Positions 14,001 to 30,659 of a stretch of DNA of 64,000 bases are shown piece by piece. Position numbers and translations under genes: made by a program. Every line of letters begins with the position of its first letter. Within the stretch, counting starts at the first letter, position 1. The DNA lies in assembly GCA_905397405.1 (NCBI GenBank), contig CAJPVJ010000021.1, positions 1 through 64,000 on the forward strand, in the 5' to 3' direction. A model generated the notes under the pieces. The model saw only the letters and a program-made list of their open reading frames with translations. It was not told the DNA's origin and made no database searches. Source of the stretch: Oppiella nova (taxonomy: Eukaryota > Arthropoda > Arachnida > Sarcoptiformes > Oppiidae).

Positions 14001-17000
14001 ACTCCTAAAAGGACTTTTATATTTTGAACGCAACTTTGTTTTGTTAATAATACCTATCAGTCGACATGTGTTTTTGGAGCTTTATTTTATTTGATAATAT
14101 TTATTATTTAAAGTCGAGATGTTCAGATTAAACCAATTTTTCTCAATATTACTTGATTTACTAAACAACTTATTAAAAAAAGAAAAATATTGTGATTAAT
14201 AAAAAACTAGCTTTAAATGCAGTAAATTTTTTAAATAAAGATGCTATAAACTTGAAAATGCTCATGATTTATATTTAACTATTGCTAATTACCCATAATA
14301 TAACATAATGAGTATGTTTTGAAGTATAATTTGTATAAAAAGTCTAAATATTAAATTTCAGTTTAACTAATTTGATATTTGATACAATATTCCATTGCTT
14401 ATAATGACTTTGTGATAATAATACAAAATATTGTGAAAACACAAGAATAATTTAAATTGAAACTTAAACAATGCACTACTATAAGGTAATACCTAATAAA
14501 AAAATTTAAAAATCAAATTTAATTAAAAATTTCCATGTTAAAAATTTACTAATAAAAAAGTGGTGTTATTCTAACGTCTATTAAATAATTAATTCATCAT
14601 TTTCATGAAGAATTCATATCAAGAAAAGTAAATCTAATTAATGTTGTTTGCATTTCTTGCATTGAAGAATATATTAATTTATATAAAGTTTTTTAATGCA
14701 ACAGAATTGCATATATTTCATGGCAGTTAAGTGCAATGAAATTCAATTTAATCTATTTTTCAATGAATGTCAAGAAATTATTCAGTGTGTGTATGAAATA
14801 GAGATCATAAAAGTAAAGCACAGAATGTAAATATTTTATTTTAATTTCTCCGAAAGCTTTGTTTGGCCGCAGGCTTTGAATTTAGAGTTTAAAATAAAGA
14901 GTAGTAGGAATTGTAAGTACGCCTAATGAATACTACCTATTTTACATGAGGACCACATTACATAAGTATGATATTATATAATAGTATTTCGCAAAATTGG
15001 TTTTAGAAAGAGAGCTGGAGTTCCAGAATTGGTAATGGATTAGAGAGAACTTCATTAATGGTTATGTAGTCAGTGTGTGTATGTGCTATACTGTATGTAC
15101 TGAACGTATAATGTATTATAATGTATAGATTAATGTGGAGATGAGGCAAACAATTAATTTTGTGAGGCATAGAGGCATAGGTCCTAAACAGAGGTTTGGC
15201 GCCATATAACAACTCACGACTCAATTAATATGCATAAGAGTGGCAAAAGTGGCATAAATGCGAGTACAGTATACGAGAGCTAACAGTATATATGATATAA
15301 TGTTTGCAAATATTACATAAATAGTAAATGAATGCAAAAGATGTAAACGTTTTGAGCAGACAGTCTATTAATATATGAAAAAACAGCATAACATTCATAG
15401 CATTCATACGAATGTATACTTAATATCGCTTTAATGAAGTCAAAAGATCGACAGCGAGCACAGAGCACCGACAGCACAGCACCGACATGTGAATATTGTC
15501 AATCCGCGCCCATATAATGAACGATGAATGCCATAAATTATATATGAAAAACGTTAGTTTCTGTCGTACGTCACGGACACTAATTATACACCAGAATCCC
15601 AGTCCCCTAAGCCTATGCATACTATGCTATACATTTTCTTACATAAATGGCACAAAACTGCACACAACATCCCATCTCATGCCAGACCACCGAAAGCGTG
15701 AACACTGGCATCAATGCGAACAACAAATTCCCTTTAAAACAGACAAACTATAGCTCACTCTTTGCCGTCGACAACGCGGTAGGCATTTGGCACCGGCATA
15801 GGGCACCGGCACCGGCGCTACCATAACACTCCGACTGTATGTGTTAGGCATGGATTGCAACGTAACTGAGAGCTCATAGAGGATGGAGCGCTCGGAACAA
15901 GAGATCCTTTGCTGTCAATGCAGTGATGCGGAGAAGGCATGCATTCAAAGTGTACCCAACATATAGTGAACGCAAACTTTTTTGCATACATTCGCACAAT
16001 TGAAACGACTCGCAGATGAAATACAAATGTCATTAGCGAGAGACATATGAGTGGAAAAAGCGCTGGCAATGGGCAGAGTGCGGGCCAAATGCCAAACAGA
16101 CACATCTCGCATACAATTTGCTTAATTGCACTTTTAATTCAATTATCTCTGGCCTCACGCAGAGTGTCCAGTCATTAATTGTGCGCATAGTATGAATGAG
16201 TTAATGGCATACCTTCTCCTTTGTCCGCAGAAGTTCTGTCCGGCGTTTTGCGGATAACAGGCATCTCGTCGTCGATGTCGACCCGCTCTTCGTCGTCATC
16301 GGAATAGTCCAAAGCGGATGTCTTATCGCTTTCCTTCAGTTTGTCTAACATTCCTGACGTCATATTCTTCAAGTCGTTATCACTTTCGTAAGCCAGAGAT
16401 CGACTGTTATTCATCCCAATCACTATTTGTCTGCTTTGACACACACCACAAAAATTAACATTTAGCACAAAAAGTCTACATCAAAATGAATTATGAAATT
16501 AAAATTAATACTTTTTCTCTCTCTTTCCGGCTCCTGTTTCCCGAAAGCCTTTGGCGAATGGATTGTTATCTATCTTTAATCTAGTAATCTGTAAGTAAGC
16601 GGTAATAAGGAATTGTTTGAGTGCTTACAGTGTTTGGAGGCAATCATTAGTGGTTTTCTACAGTAGTATTAGTGATAACTTATAGAGAAATGAAGTGATA
16701 ATTACTTTTTCATTTTGATATGCGGTCACCGCAATGAACTCGGTCTCTTTGAAGACATAGGTTCGGAACGTACTGTATGGCAGTTTCAGGAGGTCATTGG
16801 CTCTGACTAGATGAAATCGGGGCTGGTACTTGTGCATCGAGTTCAGTATTGTCTATATGGTGGTCATACAACAAGGACAATTAATGGTGTGATTAGTGGG
16901 CCTGGCTCGGAAATGGTCTCTCACTGGAATATTGATACTCACAAAGCCATGTTTGTCGGCGATATTGTTAGTGAGTTTGAGTTTGTGAAATGAGACCACT

Positions 17001-20000
17001 TTTTGCATCCACTGCTCGCCGGTGCTGGGGCTGTCCGGGTGGATGTACATGCGTTTGGGCATCTCGGGGTCCGCCTTACCGGCCATCACCCATCGCGAGT
17101 TATGAAACTTGTAGCGACAGTCGTCGGCGGCCACGATATCCATAAGCATTATGTATTTGGCCTTTTTGTCCAAACCAGACACACGTATGCGAAATGATGG
17201 GAACATTCTGTGTGTTAAACGTGAAACAAACAAAATTTGAATATTTAATAATGCAATTACAGCCAAAACGTGTTTTACATAATGTAAGCCTACTTTAGAG
17301 AGAGAGAGAGAGACAGCCGTATTCTAGGCATTTATAGCCCTCCCCGACACTGTTTAACCCTTTTCTCACTTTATATAATTAAATAAGTGATAAAAACAAA
17401 GTTACAAGTCGTTTAAATAATTAGTTTTTAAATGATTTAAATGCAAATCTCATGGATTAGACATTTTCGCTGCTGTAGTTCTGGTCATTAAACTATCTGT
17501 TTATTCAAACGATTTTTCAAAAATGTTTTTTGATTTTATTTTGAATGACACGATATTTTTGATACGTTTGATAATTCTTTTGACAGATTAAGGCATTGAA
17601 AGTAATACTCCAAACGTTGCATATTTTATAAATGTGCACAACTTGTGCATTGCTATGATTTTAGTGCTGTTTGTAATCCCTTATAGCATATCACATGCGA
17701 CTGAGAGAGCATCGCATCATAGTTACCATCGATTTACTTCACTGTATTCAATGACTGTACGATAGCATCGATTTGGCATTGCTTTCAATATTTCTCGATA
17801 AATATAATTAAAAAAGAAAAGTGCAATCATTTAATTGTTGATATAATTAAGAATAAAAATTGCATTAAAACTCTCATTATAAGCAATACATATATACATG
17901 TAATACTCGTAAGTGATGTACAGAATCGTGGAATCCGACAATTATTTCGTATAAAGGGGTGAATACGGAGGGGAAAGGAAGAGATGGAAAGTTGGGATAG
18001 ATTTGGATGCGAATTAAGTCATAATTAGTTGGGGAGCTGATGGCAAGAATGTGCTCATTATTACATAATAATATAGGAGTTAATAAATATGAGTTCTTTG
18101 GAGGTCCATCTCATCTCCTTTTTTTAGCTCTATATTTGCAGCGAAAATATATTAGCGATGGTTGTAATGGTGGTGCTGTCGGCTAATTCAGTTATACCCT
18201 GTGGGCCAAACCTGCGTCATATTTGAATAGGTGGGCCAACCTCTTGTTTTGTTAATAAGCATACTTTGCGAACCACCCGATTATGTTTAATCCTGAACTC
18301 AATAATTGTGTTCATACATACATTTTGACATATAATAAAGAATCTTTTCAATTGGCTGTCAATGCATTAGGGCTGTGCTGTGTTAGGCACTCATAGCCAT
18401 GTAGTGCACCTCAAATTATGCCTATTCTGTGTGCGACACACACACACTAGTCGTACATATTGTAGATATGAATAAATATAATATCGCTCTCAACCATACC
18501 ATAGCCATTCATATAGTGATACCCCCAGTGATAGACTGGGAGTCGCGTCGACTGCACTCATAATGGATTGAAACTAATAATAGGTTTGTGCAGACAATCG
18601 CATAGAAAGCCTGTCATTTGATTTGTCATCCTTTGTTCAATTCAAACAAATACATAGAATAACATCCATCGCAACACCAACTCTCCATACACACACACAC
18701 TCTCTCTCTCTCATACATACTCTCCCGTACTCTAGACTGTAGATCCACTTATCATTGCTTATCAATTCATATTTTCTCTCATATATCCTAAGCTCTTCTC
18801 TATACCCAATCGTCTCAATACAGACTCCTATCATCTCTTATACTATTATGGCATCAATGGCTCTAAAACTTTGTTTTTGTCTCCACTGGTAATGCATTCA
18901 TGCGTGTGTCCAGCGCTTCACCACCACTACCCACCACCGCCACTACCCATCACTACCACCACCACCACTACTACTACTCCACTCAAAGTCTGTACTATTG
19001 TTTTGAGCCGTCTCTTCACTCCAATCAAATGATGCGTAAAACTCTCCACTAATTCAATGCCAGACAGACAGCGATCTTAATAATTGAAATTTGCAACCAT
19101 TTTATTATTAATATACTTTTTGAACTCCAAATATTATAACTGCTTATTATTGCTTATTGTGTTTTCCTATTCTATTAGCGCTCACAATGGGAACCAATTG
19201 AAGCACAAATAAGCCCCACGTTTTGTACATAGAAAATACATATATACTATAATTTACTTTTCAAAGGCTCAATAATTCACCGGACTTTTGGGGGCTCCAC
19301 ATATGCATATTATGTGGACATACCTTTCAAAATGTCTTTATTTAAAATTATGAACCGAATAAATTGGCAAAAATCCTATTTTCAAATAGATATTCCCACT
19401 AAAGAATTTGCAGCTTATTAAAAAATATATCGACTCAAATGACAGTAGAAATCTTAAAATTAATATTAAATGCTAGATATGAGGCGCCGATAAAGAATCG
19501 GCTTATTTTGAAAGGTCGGTGCTGTCAATAGGGCCGTCAAATGTAGGGATTCTTTATATGTATTCGGAATCTGTTTGTATACTTCATACGAAAATAAGTG
19601 TATATCATATTAGGATAGATTTATATGTAACTAAGAGTATTTAAAATTGTGTTAAATTTAACGCAAATAACTCAAAGATTTCTAGCGATCAATACGCTAA
19701 TGACAGTCGCGAGTGATAAACATTTGGCTTTTAATGATTTTTACGCATATTTTATTGATTTTGCAAACTGTGTTGGAAAACGAAGCTAATGTGCAATCTT
19801 TATAATAAATGCATTATTGTTTTACTTATTATATTGCATTCTGAATGAATATTTATTTTGCTATAAATGTTTATTCATTCAATAAAAAAAATAAGAGAAA
19901 ATTGAGAGAAAAACATGACTTAAATCATACGAAACACAAATTGAAGTTCAATTTATTTGATGTTTTATTACTTATATTTCTTTATTGGTATAGAATTATA

Positions 20001-23000
20001 TCTCGAATAACATATGCCTTCGAGGCGTTTGCAAAAGTGATAACTTGTGTATAAAAAACAAAAATAATTAATTTAAGCCATGAATATAAATGTTTACAAA
20101 TAGTTAATGTATTCACTCAAAAGTACAGCTAAAATAATAATTTTCATTTTTATTCATTCAATTCACGCGTTTAATCAAAAAACAATTTTTCATTTATTGA
20201 ATTTAAGGCATTCATGTTTACGCAAAATATAGTTTGCATACGAAAAACAAAAACAATACTCCAAACCCTAAAAGTTTATTAGTTTTTTTTGGTTTTGTTA
20301 TTCAATTAAAATATATTGTCATATAAAATCCGAGTCAAAATGGTCTGAAGTGTATTTTTAAGTATAAATTGAAATGTAATTATTGTCATAGGCTTTTGAA
20401 ATAAATAAAATATTTTATGTCTCAGAGCATCACTTTTTTCTCATAGGTATGGTATGGGAGACAATGTGTTGATTTACAGGACCAGAGGGTAGGCACGAAA
20501 ATGTTATGATATCCCCTGACACTAGAAAAGCACTAAAAAAGGATCCTCTGAGGTTTTACCTAAAAAACATACATGTCCAGTCCCTTACTAATGCCTCGAA
20601 TAAATAAAGGTCTTTGTGTTGAAAGTTGGGACAACTGTCTGACACTAATGCCATTGATTTATATATATTACGCGCTCACCAAATAAATCATTTATAGTGG
20701 GCAAGGACTCAATTTTTAAAAAGCAGTATAACCGTATTAAAAATTAATATTTAAACACTAATTTGTGTGTAATTTTTCAAAAACGGCTTCAAAAAACAAA
20801 CAATGGGTAGTATTAAATACATGTGCGCCCCGCCCCACCATTGTATGTTTCAATTAATTTGAGGGCAAATTCAGAATAACTAAACTGGTCAGACTCAAAA
20901 CACACACATACATATACATTATGCCAAGCACATTATAGTATTAAATACATGTGCGCCCCGCCCCACCATTGTATGTTTCAATTAATTTGAGGGCAAATTC
21001 AGAATAACTAAACTGGTCAGACTCTAAACACACACATACATATACATTATGCCAAGCACATTATTAACTGATTTAATATTATTTTATTTGTTTTAGAAGT
21101 TTTTTATTGGCAAAGAATTTCTTTTTCTCCAAATTCCTTATAAAATCAAATAAAAAAGATCTAAAATTTTCACGAAAATCAATAATAGAGTGAATTTAAT
21201 GATGAAAGCGATCGTAAAATTACTATTCCTGGCGATACGTTGGCTGCAAAATACTTGGCTAAGTGTTGGACAAACATTATGTTTGATTAATTCAATCAAC
21301 ACTTTTGATAAGACACACCGTTTTTTTGTGCGAGTCTTTCCCTCTCAAAAAAACTTCTCACACTATAAGGTAGAGACGAAAACATAAAAATAAACTTCAC
21401 TTCACTTCACAAAGAAATAAAACTATTGCTAACAGAAAATTATATTCAGAGACCACTAAATATTGGGAGAAAAAAGTCTTTCAGAATCCTAAGAATTTTT
21501 CTTAAGGCAACCAATTATTGAGATAAGAATTCCCTGTGTTTTGCCAAAAAAGCCTTATATTTATATACATTTAGTGAAAAAACATTTTAAAAATTAATTC
21601 AACTCATGTGTTTACTTGCAAAAATGTTTTTCGATTCCTAATCATTTAATTATGAAATACTTATAATCATACCTAATTTAGTCACTGTTTTAATCACTAA
21701 CAATACAATTTAATGATAAGTGTTGTAGATTAATTTTTAAAAATTAATTAGCAACCTGAGTATTGAATTTTAATTCGCTATTAATCTTATCAAATAGTGA
21801 ACAAAATTATCGTTTGTAGAAATAAACGTTTAATTAAAAAATCATTATATGACTGAAGATGATTTTGTTATTTTTCAAAGTATTTGTATAAATGTGTCAA
21901 TATTTCAATTTAGAGTGAGTTGGGTAACCATTAGCCGAGTAATCGATTGCCCATTAAATATGATGTCATAAAAAGTAAAACTTATAAATAATAAAATTAT
22001 TCAAAATAATGTAAATTCACGATAAAATTAATGAACTCCGAATTTAATATATACAATGGTATTCATTACGCGTTTTTAGGCAACTTATATGATAATTGCT
22101 TTCTAATACACAGTACAGTCACTGTACTCAAATTATAAGTAACATGGATATTGGTATCGATTAAATTAAAATTTTAAATTTAATTATTGACTTAAAACGA
22201 AAGGAAAAGTTTTCTAATAACGTTAATATACTCTATTTAAATAGGCTAATCATTGTCTAAATACATTGATATAATATTCGTATTTGTCAAGAGTATAATG
22301 AGACAGCACAATCCTTAAAATGTCACACAATGTAAACTGCAGCAAATTCAATTAAAATTGTTTGTAAACTAATTAATATAAAGACAATCTTTTATAGAAA
22401 CAGTGTTTTAACAAAGAGTAGCAAATAAACACAGTGTTTGGAGAATGTGTTTATTTGTTATAATTATATACACAATGAGATTCTCTCTCTCTCTCTCTCA
22501 ACCCTGGTTAGTCAATGTTTTTAAAACATAGTTAGAGTGGCTCTCAGGGGGTTTTACTACTACACATATATTTGCCATACATTTTGCAAACAAATTAAGA
22601 AGTTTTGACAATACATTTCCCTTAACATTACGTAAACATATGATTAGGACCATAAAAAAGGTTCGCTCGATTTAAATATTGCCTAAAAATAATATATATC
22701 ACTCGCATGGCTACCAAATAGGAGGTTTTGTCAGAGAGTAATCATAAAATTATATTAATATGGAAACCTATTATTTAACAAAAACTAAATTGAGTTTTAT
22801 GTGCAATTGTTTGTGAGTTTGAAAACAAGTTTCGTTAGAGAACTGACAACAAAGCTGTGGAATAGAGCCACCAATTATCGAGTGGATGACAATCAATCAC
22901 TTCTTAAATGGCAGAACCCTTTGCCAGAAGAAGAACAATGGCACACATCTCACGTGAAAAGTCAACGCTAACTACTTATCTGTTGAAAAACAATCGGTAG

Positions 23001-24559
23001 TATAAATATATGATATGAATGTGTGTTTGTTTTGTTAGTTATATGTTAGTTATAGCTAGAATTATAAGACATAAAAGTATGGTCTAAAAATCATCAGTAT
23101 ATGAGTTGTTATTTGCTTTACGATCGGAGTTATGGAATCGTAAACAATAAGGCATTTATTCTCCTGAAATCTAATGCTATATTAAATATTTATAAATGGA
23201 TTCGTTATTTAAATGTCTAGATAGACTCGTATATTGATCAAATCGATAGTTTAATTAATATTAATAATAAGCTCGGCTAGCCTTAATAATAAAGTGATTA
23301 AATTGGTTGATAAGACTTAATGATGAGACATAAGAGAGCATTTGATGAATTGATTGAGAAATTAGACAGAAATGGAAATGCAGTAAAAGTGTTGTTTAAT
23401 GAGTGTTCGCCCGAAGTGTATGTAAAGTGAGTTGTGATGTGATAGTGACCAGACATGAAAACATGAATAATTAGAGCTTAAAGTCAATGTATAGAAAGTT
23501 ATCTCACTCTCACTTTCTCTCTCTCTCTCCCCAACAAAATTAAAATAGAGAGCGTAATAGCAGTATAGCCTGTGTTATGAGCACTCAATTGCAGCTCAAA
23601 CATCAAGTGAGAGCCAGATTGGCATCACTTTCATCAACTGATTGCTGCAATTGTAGCCGTATTTACGATTCACTGGTATTGCACTAAATCACTAAATCCA
23701 TGAAACTATCTCTGGTTAGTGAATGGTATGGAAACATCTAAAACCAAAACGATAACTAAAGTGATATATGCCCTCAACTGACATCAAGACCTCTGTGTCG
23801 ACCCCACACTCTACACACTGTAGTGACAGTCATGGAAGTGGTGGTAATGTATGCGCTGTTAGAAACACAACACAATAACTAACACACAATGAGATGAGAG
23901 TGAGATTGGGATCAAATGAGTCGAAAGACCAGAAGACCAAAAGAATCGTTAAAATGCATAACATTTGGACAGTTGATGGCGAGGAGAGAGTGCATCCATA
24001 AAGTTATGCCATCAAGTGATGAATGGATTCAGTTTTTTGTTATTATCAACAAAACATAAATATAATGAGATTCACATTCATTTGATCGGATTCTTGGCAT
24101 AAGCTTAAGACAACTAATCAGCTCTAATACATGACATTGTGATGTAGTGCTTGTTTGCCAGTGTTTGCCAGTGTTTGTCAGTCTTTGGCAAATCATTATC
24201 ATTGCGTCTGAGCGGCGCCCGAACGGCGGCTTTTGTCTGATCTCTTGATATTAGGCGCAAAAACCTTAAGTAAACGCGACATTCAAAGAGAGAGCACTGA
24301 TGTGTCGTGTCCTCAGTCCTCATCGGACTTACATCGCAGGCATAGCTCACAGCGGAGTTCAAACATTGAGCCCAACAACTCCTGATGCGACTCCAGGCTC
24401 CGGGCTCTCCATTGCATTGCATGGATCACTGATTTTGCGCTCGACGTGAAACTCGACATTTGAAACACAGTATAAAACAGTCGAAAGAGACTAAAACAGA
24501 CTAAAACAGACTAAAACAGACTAAAACAAGCCGCAGTAATTGCATCCGCGCATCCCTGG

Positions 24560-24596
<37 letters not shown>

Positions 24597-27500
24597 ATTC
24601 TGCACAAATTCTGGATACAGTATGTACTGAAGTGTATGTATAGGACTGATTTGATTGAGCCTAAAGGCACTGCAAAGCACACAGAAACTGGTGAAATAGT
24701 GCGACAATACGACAGTTATAGAGACACTCACTCCATAGGGGTCTGAATCGGAGGGAAAGCGAAAAAATTGTGGAATTGAAAGATGAAACTGAAGAGAATA
24801 TTGAGGGGAAGGGGAGACCAAATTGTTTAGTGTTATGTTTGTATGTGTGCGCACATCATAGCAGAGTTCACTCGTCTGTCTGATTGTAAACTATGTTCAA
24901 AGTGGAGACAAAAGCACGCTTTGGTGTCATCCCTGAAATGCATCCAATTTTGTAGTGAACACACGAAATGTTGGCACAAAAATTAGCTCAGCTTTCGATT
25001 AGAGAAGCTGTGAATTAGGCTTTTGGACGCTTTGTCTGCACTCTTTTGCAACACATTAAGTGATAGCGAGTCGACTAACTGTACATATTATATAACTTTC
25101 TGACTTATAGTGTACTTTGTTTTGGAAACAAGTGCACAAATATATCACATATTAAATTGCATTGAGAAGAGTAATAGGGATGTCATAAGAAACATATGCG
25201 CGCAGAGTCTGTACACCAATTGTGCACTTATTGCGAGTTAATGAAGTGTATGAACGGGTATGGCTTGCATTTGACTTTCCATATATTTATACATATTTAA
25301 TGATTGAATGCATAGGCAATGCACTGATCATCCACTCGTTGGTCTCTCCTGACAGGGCTACCAGTGCCATATCTGACACAACTGCCAGTGCCTCGCCATC
25401 GAGAGTATGACATTAGCATGTAATTCAATAACAATAATAATGATAATGATATATAAATATTGTCCACCACTCCACTCCATACTACACCCTAACTCCCAGC
25501 TCACAAACTAATGCATTTGAGGGCTAAATAACGCTAAACAGGTATTGAGTGAATGGCAATCGATTGCATGCATTGGACAGTAAGTCATAATTTAAATGTA
25601 TGGTTGTGTACAATATGTCATAAGAGTGTGCGTTTGCTATGAGAATAATAATGAGAGATAGAGAAAGACATGGGAAACAAGACATGGACACAGACTTCGA
25701 GGTCTAGAAGTCGTAAAAGTGGCAAAATATGTGAAAAAGTCTGCGCATAAGAGCTGCGGAGGCAGTGGAGCACAAGCAGAGGCATAGGCAGAGAGCACAG
25801 GCAGGTTGTGCTCAGCATAGGCATGGGTTTGATGACACCTTTTATCTGATGTGGAGAGTTGTGGCAATAAATGCAGTAAATGGAAAGGGAGTGAAGGAAA
25901 GTGTCATTAAGTGAGTGGCAAACTTGGTTTTTCATACACTTAGCTTCACCTGCACTGCACTAACACTGAGACTCAATTCAACTGTAATTAGTTGTATTCG
26001 TTTGGCGTTCACTTGTGATTGCGATGCCAACCCAAACCAACATATTTTTTATGTTATTTTCTTGTTATGTATTTCTTTGGAAAGTAGTTTATAAGCAGAT
26101 ATGCCATCCACTGGTGCTCTAACACCAGCACTAGTTGTTGTACTAAAGACTGAAAACTAATTTCCTCCCCAAGACGTGACGTTTGGACAATGCGAGAGGA
26201 AGGGCCCAAAAGCACTTGACTATAGCTTACATCCCACTAATATTATCATCAGTAGAAGTCGTTAAACCTCTGGCAGATGTAGTGCTGTATAGCAATCACT
26301 GGCACTCATGGTATCAGTTGCCTCTAAGACTGTATTCAATTCAATTGCTATTATTCCTCCACTTCTCTACAACTCTAATCACTTTCGCTTCTCTGCTTCT
26401 CTACACTTAAGACATTCACTCAAATCTATCGTATCGTAAGTTATGATAAAAGGAGTCTTTAGTCAGCGATCTTGCGATGTGTGCTGTACTGCACTAACAG
26501 TACTGCCAGTGCTCTACCACTACGAGCAGAATATATCACATTCACTGCACAAACTACAGAATACAGGCGCTTATTGGCCTCTCCTAACAGATCGGATGTA
26601 CTGATTGAGAGACAACGAGAATGTATGCAAATATGAGACACAGTATGAGTTTTGGAGAAGCAGTCATACCTTCAAAATAATACACAGCGACTGAGAAAAG
26701 GCTGAGCGCTGAGTGTATTGAGTGCACCGCATGACAAGACACGCATTTCCGGCACGCATTCAGTGGTAGAGAATACGCGAGAAATTCATTTGCAAATTGT
26801 GTTGATTGTGTGGACCACTCGTCACCAGTCGTGGCCTTAGGCCTAATCGAGACATTTGATAGATTTGCTAAAACCATGGCATAGCCGGTGTCACTACGGG
26901 GCTCTACTCCGATCACTACTGTAGACTTACAGACAAATAGGCTTTTATTGTGCAGTATTTGTAACAATGCTATGCCATAAGGCTTTCACATAACAGTCAG
27001 TGCGCCCCTGACTGCTGGTTAAGGGCATTAAATATTTATTATATGATATGTATGGCGCTCGGCTGCCTGTCCTGCTCTCTGTCAGAGGTCATTAATCGAC
27101 ATCATGCAGACAACTGACACAATAGCAGATCACTAATACAATGGCAGAGCACTGGCATAACACAAGAAACTCATGTCATAACGTAAATTCATAACATAGT
27201 TGGGCGGAAGTATAGACTGCATCTAATTGGATGTAGAGATGAGTTAAACGCAACTCTTATTTGTATGCATACATACGTACGCTCTGGTGATGCTCTGACA
27301 CATGGATAGCAAGGGATGGTAGGGATGGCGGGGATCGGGATCGTGTCGGGGATGCGAGGAATCGAGTCATCGCTTCATTCCTATGGCATTCTTTAGGGCC
27401 ATATATTATGGCGAAATTCAGTGCAAACAGGAGAAGCAGTGGAACACCACCACTGAGAACAAGACCACAATCGTGATCACCATTTATGCCTCAACTCTAC

Positions 27501-27810
27501 TATTATAGCAATTCTTCTTTTTATGAATGGCATACCAGTCATCGCCTGCATTGAGTGCCAGTGCAGTGCCAGTGGATTGCATGTTGGCTAACAATCATCG
27601 AAAACGGCCCCAAAATATCTAAATGAGGGAATTCTTGGCTCTGGTGTGCAGTTTGTGAGCACAACACCAGTAATTGAGCCTTTTATATGTGAAGAGCACA
27701 CCTTCACCGGTGCAACCGAGCGCTGGAGTCAGCGCTGCCAGCCTTACCTCCAACCTCTCAACACACATAAGAAACATATCATAGCTTTGGGAGTGAGTGA
27801 CTGAGTGATC

Positions 27811-27850
<40 letters not shown>

Positions 27851-28398
27851 ATAGACTGGGAGAGAATGGGGAGAGAGAGGCAGTGTCTGTGAGCTGTGAG
27901 TGTGTGTGGGGTCGACTGGTAAGGGATGTATGTGTTCACGAATAGTGAAATATTTAACATTTTGATGTGGACTGCAATTAGCATTCTTTTGGATATTATG
28001 GAGAAAATGATTAAAATATAGTTTTGTTGATGCGATTCATTACAACACGTCATCGCTATTACGTCAGACGTTTGACTTTAAGTAAACACACCCTAAAGGC
28101 ATAGAAAGGCAACTAAACATACTTTCAAACACTTATTACTCGTTAGAAAGCATTAGAGGAATTGTATGGGAAGACAACAACTCTGAATGCATAGTATTTG
28201 CAAATCTCTCGTTTCACTCAATTCCTACTATAATTAGTTGAGAATAATGTTGATATGAGTGCCTATGAGTGCCCATAGCTTTAAACTGGAAGGAGTGGTC
28301 CACACGTAGACTACTATTTATAATCGAGAGATGATTGTTGTAATGTTGCAAATTATAACAGGATATTAATGAACTCTACACCACACTACCAGTGCTAC

Positions 28399-28439
<41 letters not shown>

Positions 28440-30612
28440 ACGGCACTAACAAGACTGTTCACAAAGAGCTGTGAGTTGGATGTGCCGGTTGGCAGGACAG
28501 CCTCTGCCCAGCAGGTCCTCAACTGACACCGCTGTCAGACTACTGATGGCATATTAGAGCTGTCGATAACTATGATGTTAGGCATCAGAGCATTGTTTGG
28601 GCTGTTGTTGAGCGCCTGCCTCTAAATACTGTTCTCACTGTTGAGGACCTAAAATACAATACTTGTGATGCAAATCGCATGAAAGAGCAGACAATCATAA
28701 AAAATTAGAGCACTTTTTGCATCCAAATTGTAAGACAGAGTGAAAATATATATATAAATTGCAAGTATTAGCCTCGGCTGGCACTGGCCTTGGCTGTGAT
28801 GGCCTGTTATGGGCCCAGCTATCAAAGTATCACCAGTGCCATCAATGGTATGGTATGGCGAGGGTATCGCCTGTGCATATCATTCAACCATCAAATCTGG
28901 TTGAGAACACAAATTACAGTGTTTTGGCAAACCATGTATTAGACGTCACTATTTCTACTCATCCACTATAATGATAGCAATGATCGTAAGTGTGTTTTTG
29001 TCAAAAAGGTCTCAATTCACTCACTCCACTCGCAAACCACACTCTGAATGCTGCTGCGAGTGCTATGAAAGGCATCACTCACTTAATCATACAATCATAT
29101 GATGCACACAAATAACTGTAATAATGTCTGTCTCACACTTTTGAACATCTCTCGTAAAAAACTTTTCATCAAAAAAATCTTCTTTCTATTTATCAAAGAA
29201 TTTATTTTCGACTTTATTATTATATAAGCACTTAATACGAGTGCAAAAAAGTGGCACACGTTTTGAATCTATGCCTCTCTATTACATACAGCACTATATG
29301 TTTGTGTCTATGGTTGCAGAGAATATTCTGTAGTTTAGTGAACACTATGTGTCACTTATCACGCGATATGTGAGACAATAGACGTGAGACAACAGACAAC
29401 ATGCAAATTGCAAACACATCTGACGAGTCGGTGCTCGACTCCAATCAAACACCTTCACTACCTGTGACAGACAGACAGACAACTGTGCCATTTATGCCAT
29501 ACTATACATACTATTGATACGAATTGTCGTAAACAATGCCGGTTGTGATGTGCGTGTTATCAACACTTTAGAAATTACATCAAAACACTAATAAGGGATA
29601 TGACACACAATCGTAATCATTGAGAACATGCAATCACTATATGCTAGGTTATTCTGTACAATACTATACATGACTAGGACTTTCAGTCATTTCAATAATG
29701 TTATTAAGAATAGGGAACAAGTTATACTCGATTACCAGCTGAGAGAGAGAGAGAGACTTGTATTGCGGCATTTAGTGTTAGCATTTGACTGGACCGGTGG
29801 TCATTGGCAAACACATTGTCAACGCGAGTGACACCAACTGAGTTGTGGGGGTCGGGACCGAAGGGGTGGCTATTTGTCACTGACTGACTCGGACGGCACT
29901 GGGAGTCAGTCAGTCATAGGCACGTGCGGTGTCAGTGCGATATGATTCTGTGAACCCCTTGTCGTGACCCATGAGTACGTGTTAAGAGATAAAGAATATT
30001 CGTGTTGTTATTGTGTGTGATATTTATAAACACTGTGAGAGAGACTGAGAGACAGAGTATTATTTGATATGCGAGTGAATATGGTTTATGATACGATATT
30101 ATGCGCTAAATATGGAAAATATATATGACGTGAAACACATAATAAATAACAACATAAACACATAAACAAATGAATGAATGGAAATGAATGAATGAATTTA
30201 CTATGAATTAGAGGCGTAATCGTAATATAATAATAACTCAAGCGCTGGAGTATTGGCGACACTGGCTGTGCCTATGACTTGAGAGTGTGTTTACTTATGC
30301 TCTCAGTTCACCACTTGATTGTGAGGTCGGAAGAGCTACCACTTTGACTGTTAAGACAACAGAAGTGAATCTAAACAATAACTGTGTCTCGTATTCATAT
30401 GAGTCTCCTTTTAAAAGCGAAGCCCCACTCGTAGTCATAGCCCTATTAACTGACTCTGGCTTTAGGCTATTTGCACAACTAGTCAGTACACCAAAGGAAA
30501 TTGAAGGGCTTGGTTGAGAAAAATGATAGGTTTGGCTCCCAGTCCGTAGGCTATTCTCTATAGATCTCGTTTTGATCAGATGATGCACTCGTAGTGCAAG
30601 AATCAAGAGATG

Positions 30613-30659
<47 letters not shown>

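Noticed and set aside
26584-26967. A 127-codon minus-strand open frame inside T-box intron 1
   Set aside because: The middle looks mildly protein-like, but there is no family match that I recognise, no splice context, and it lies inside a well-supported intron.
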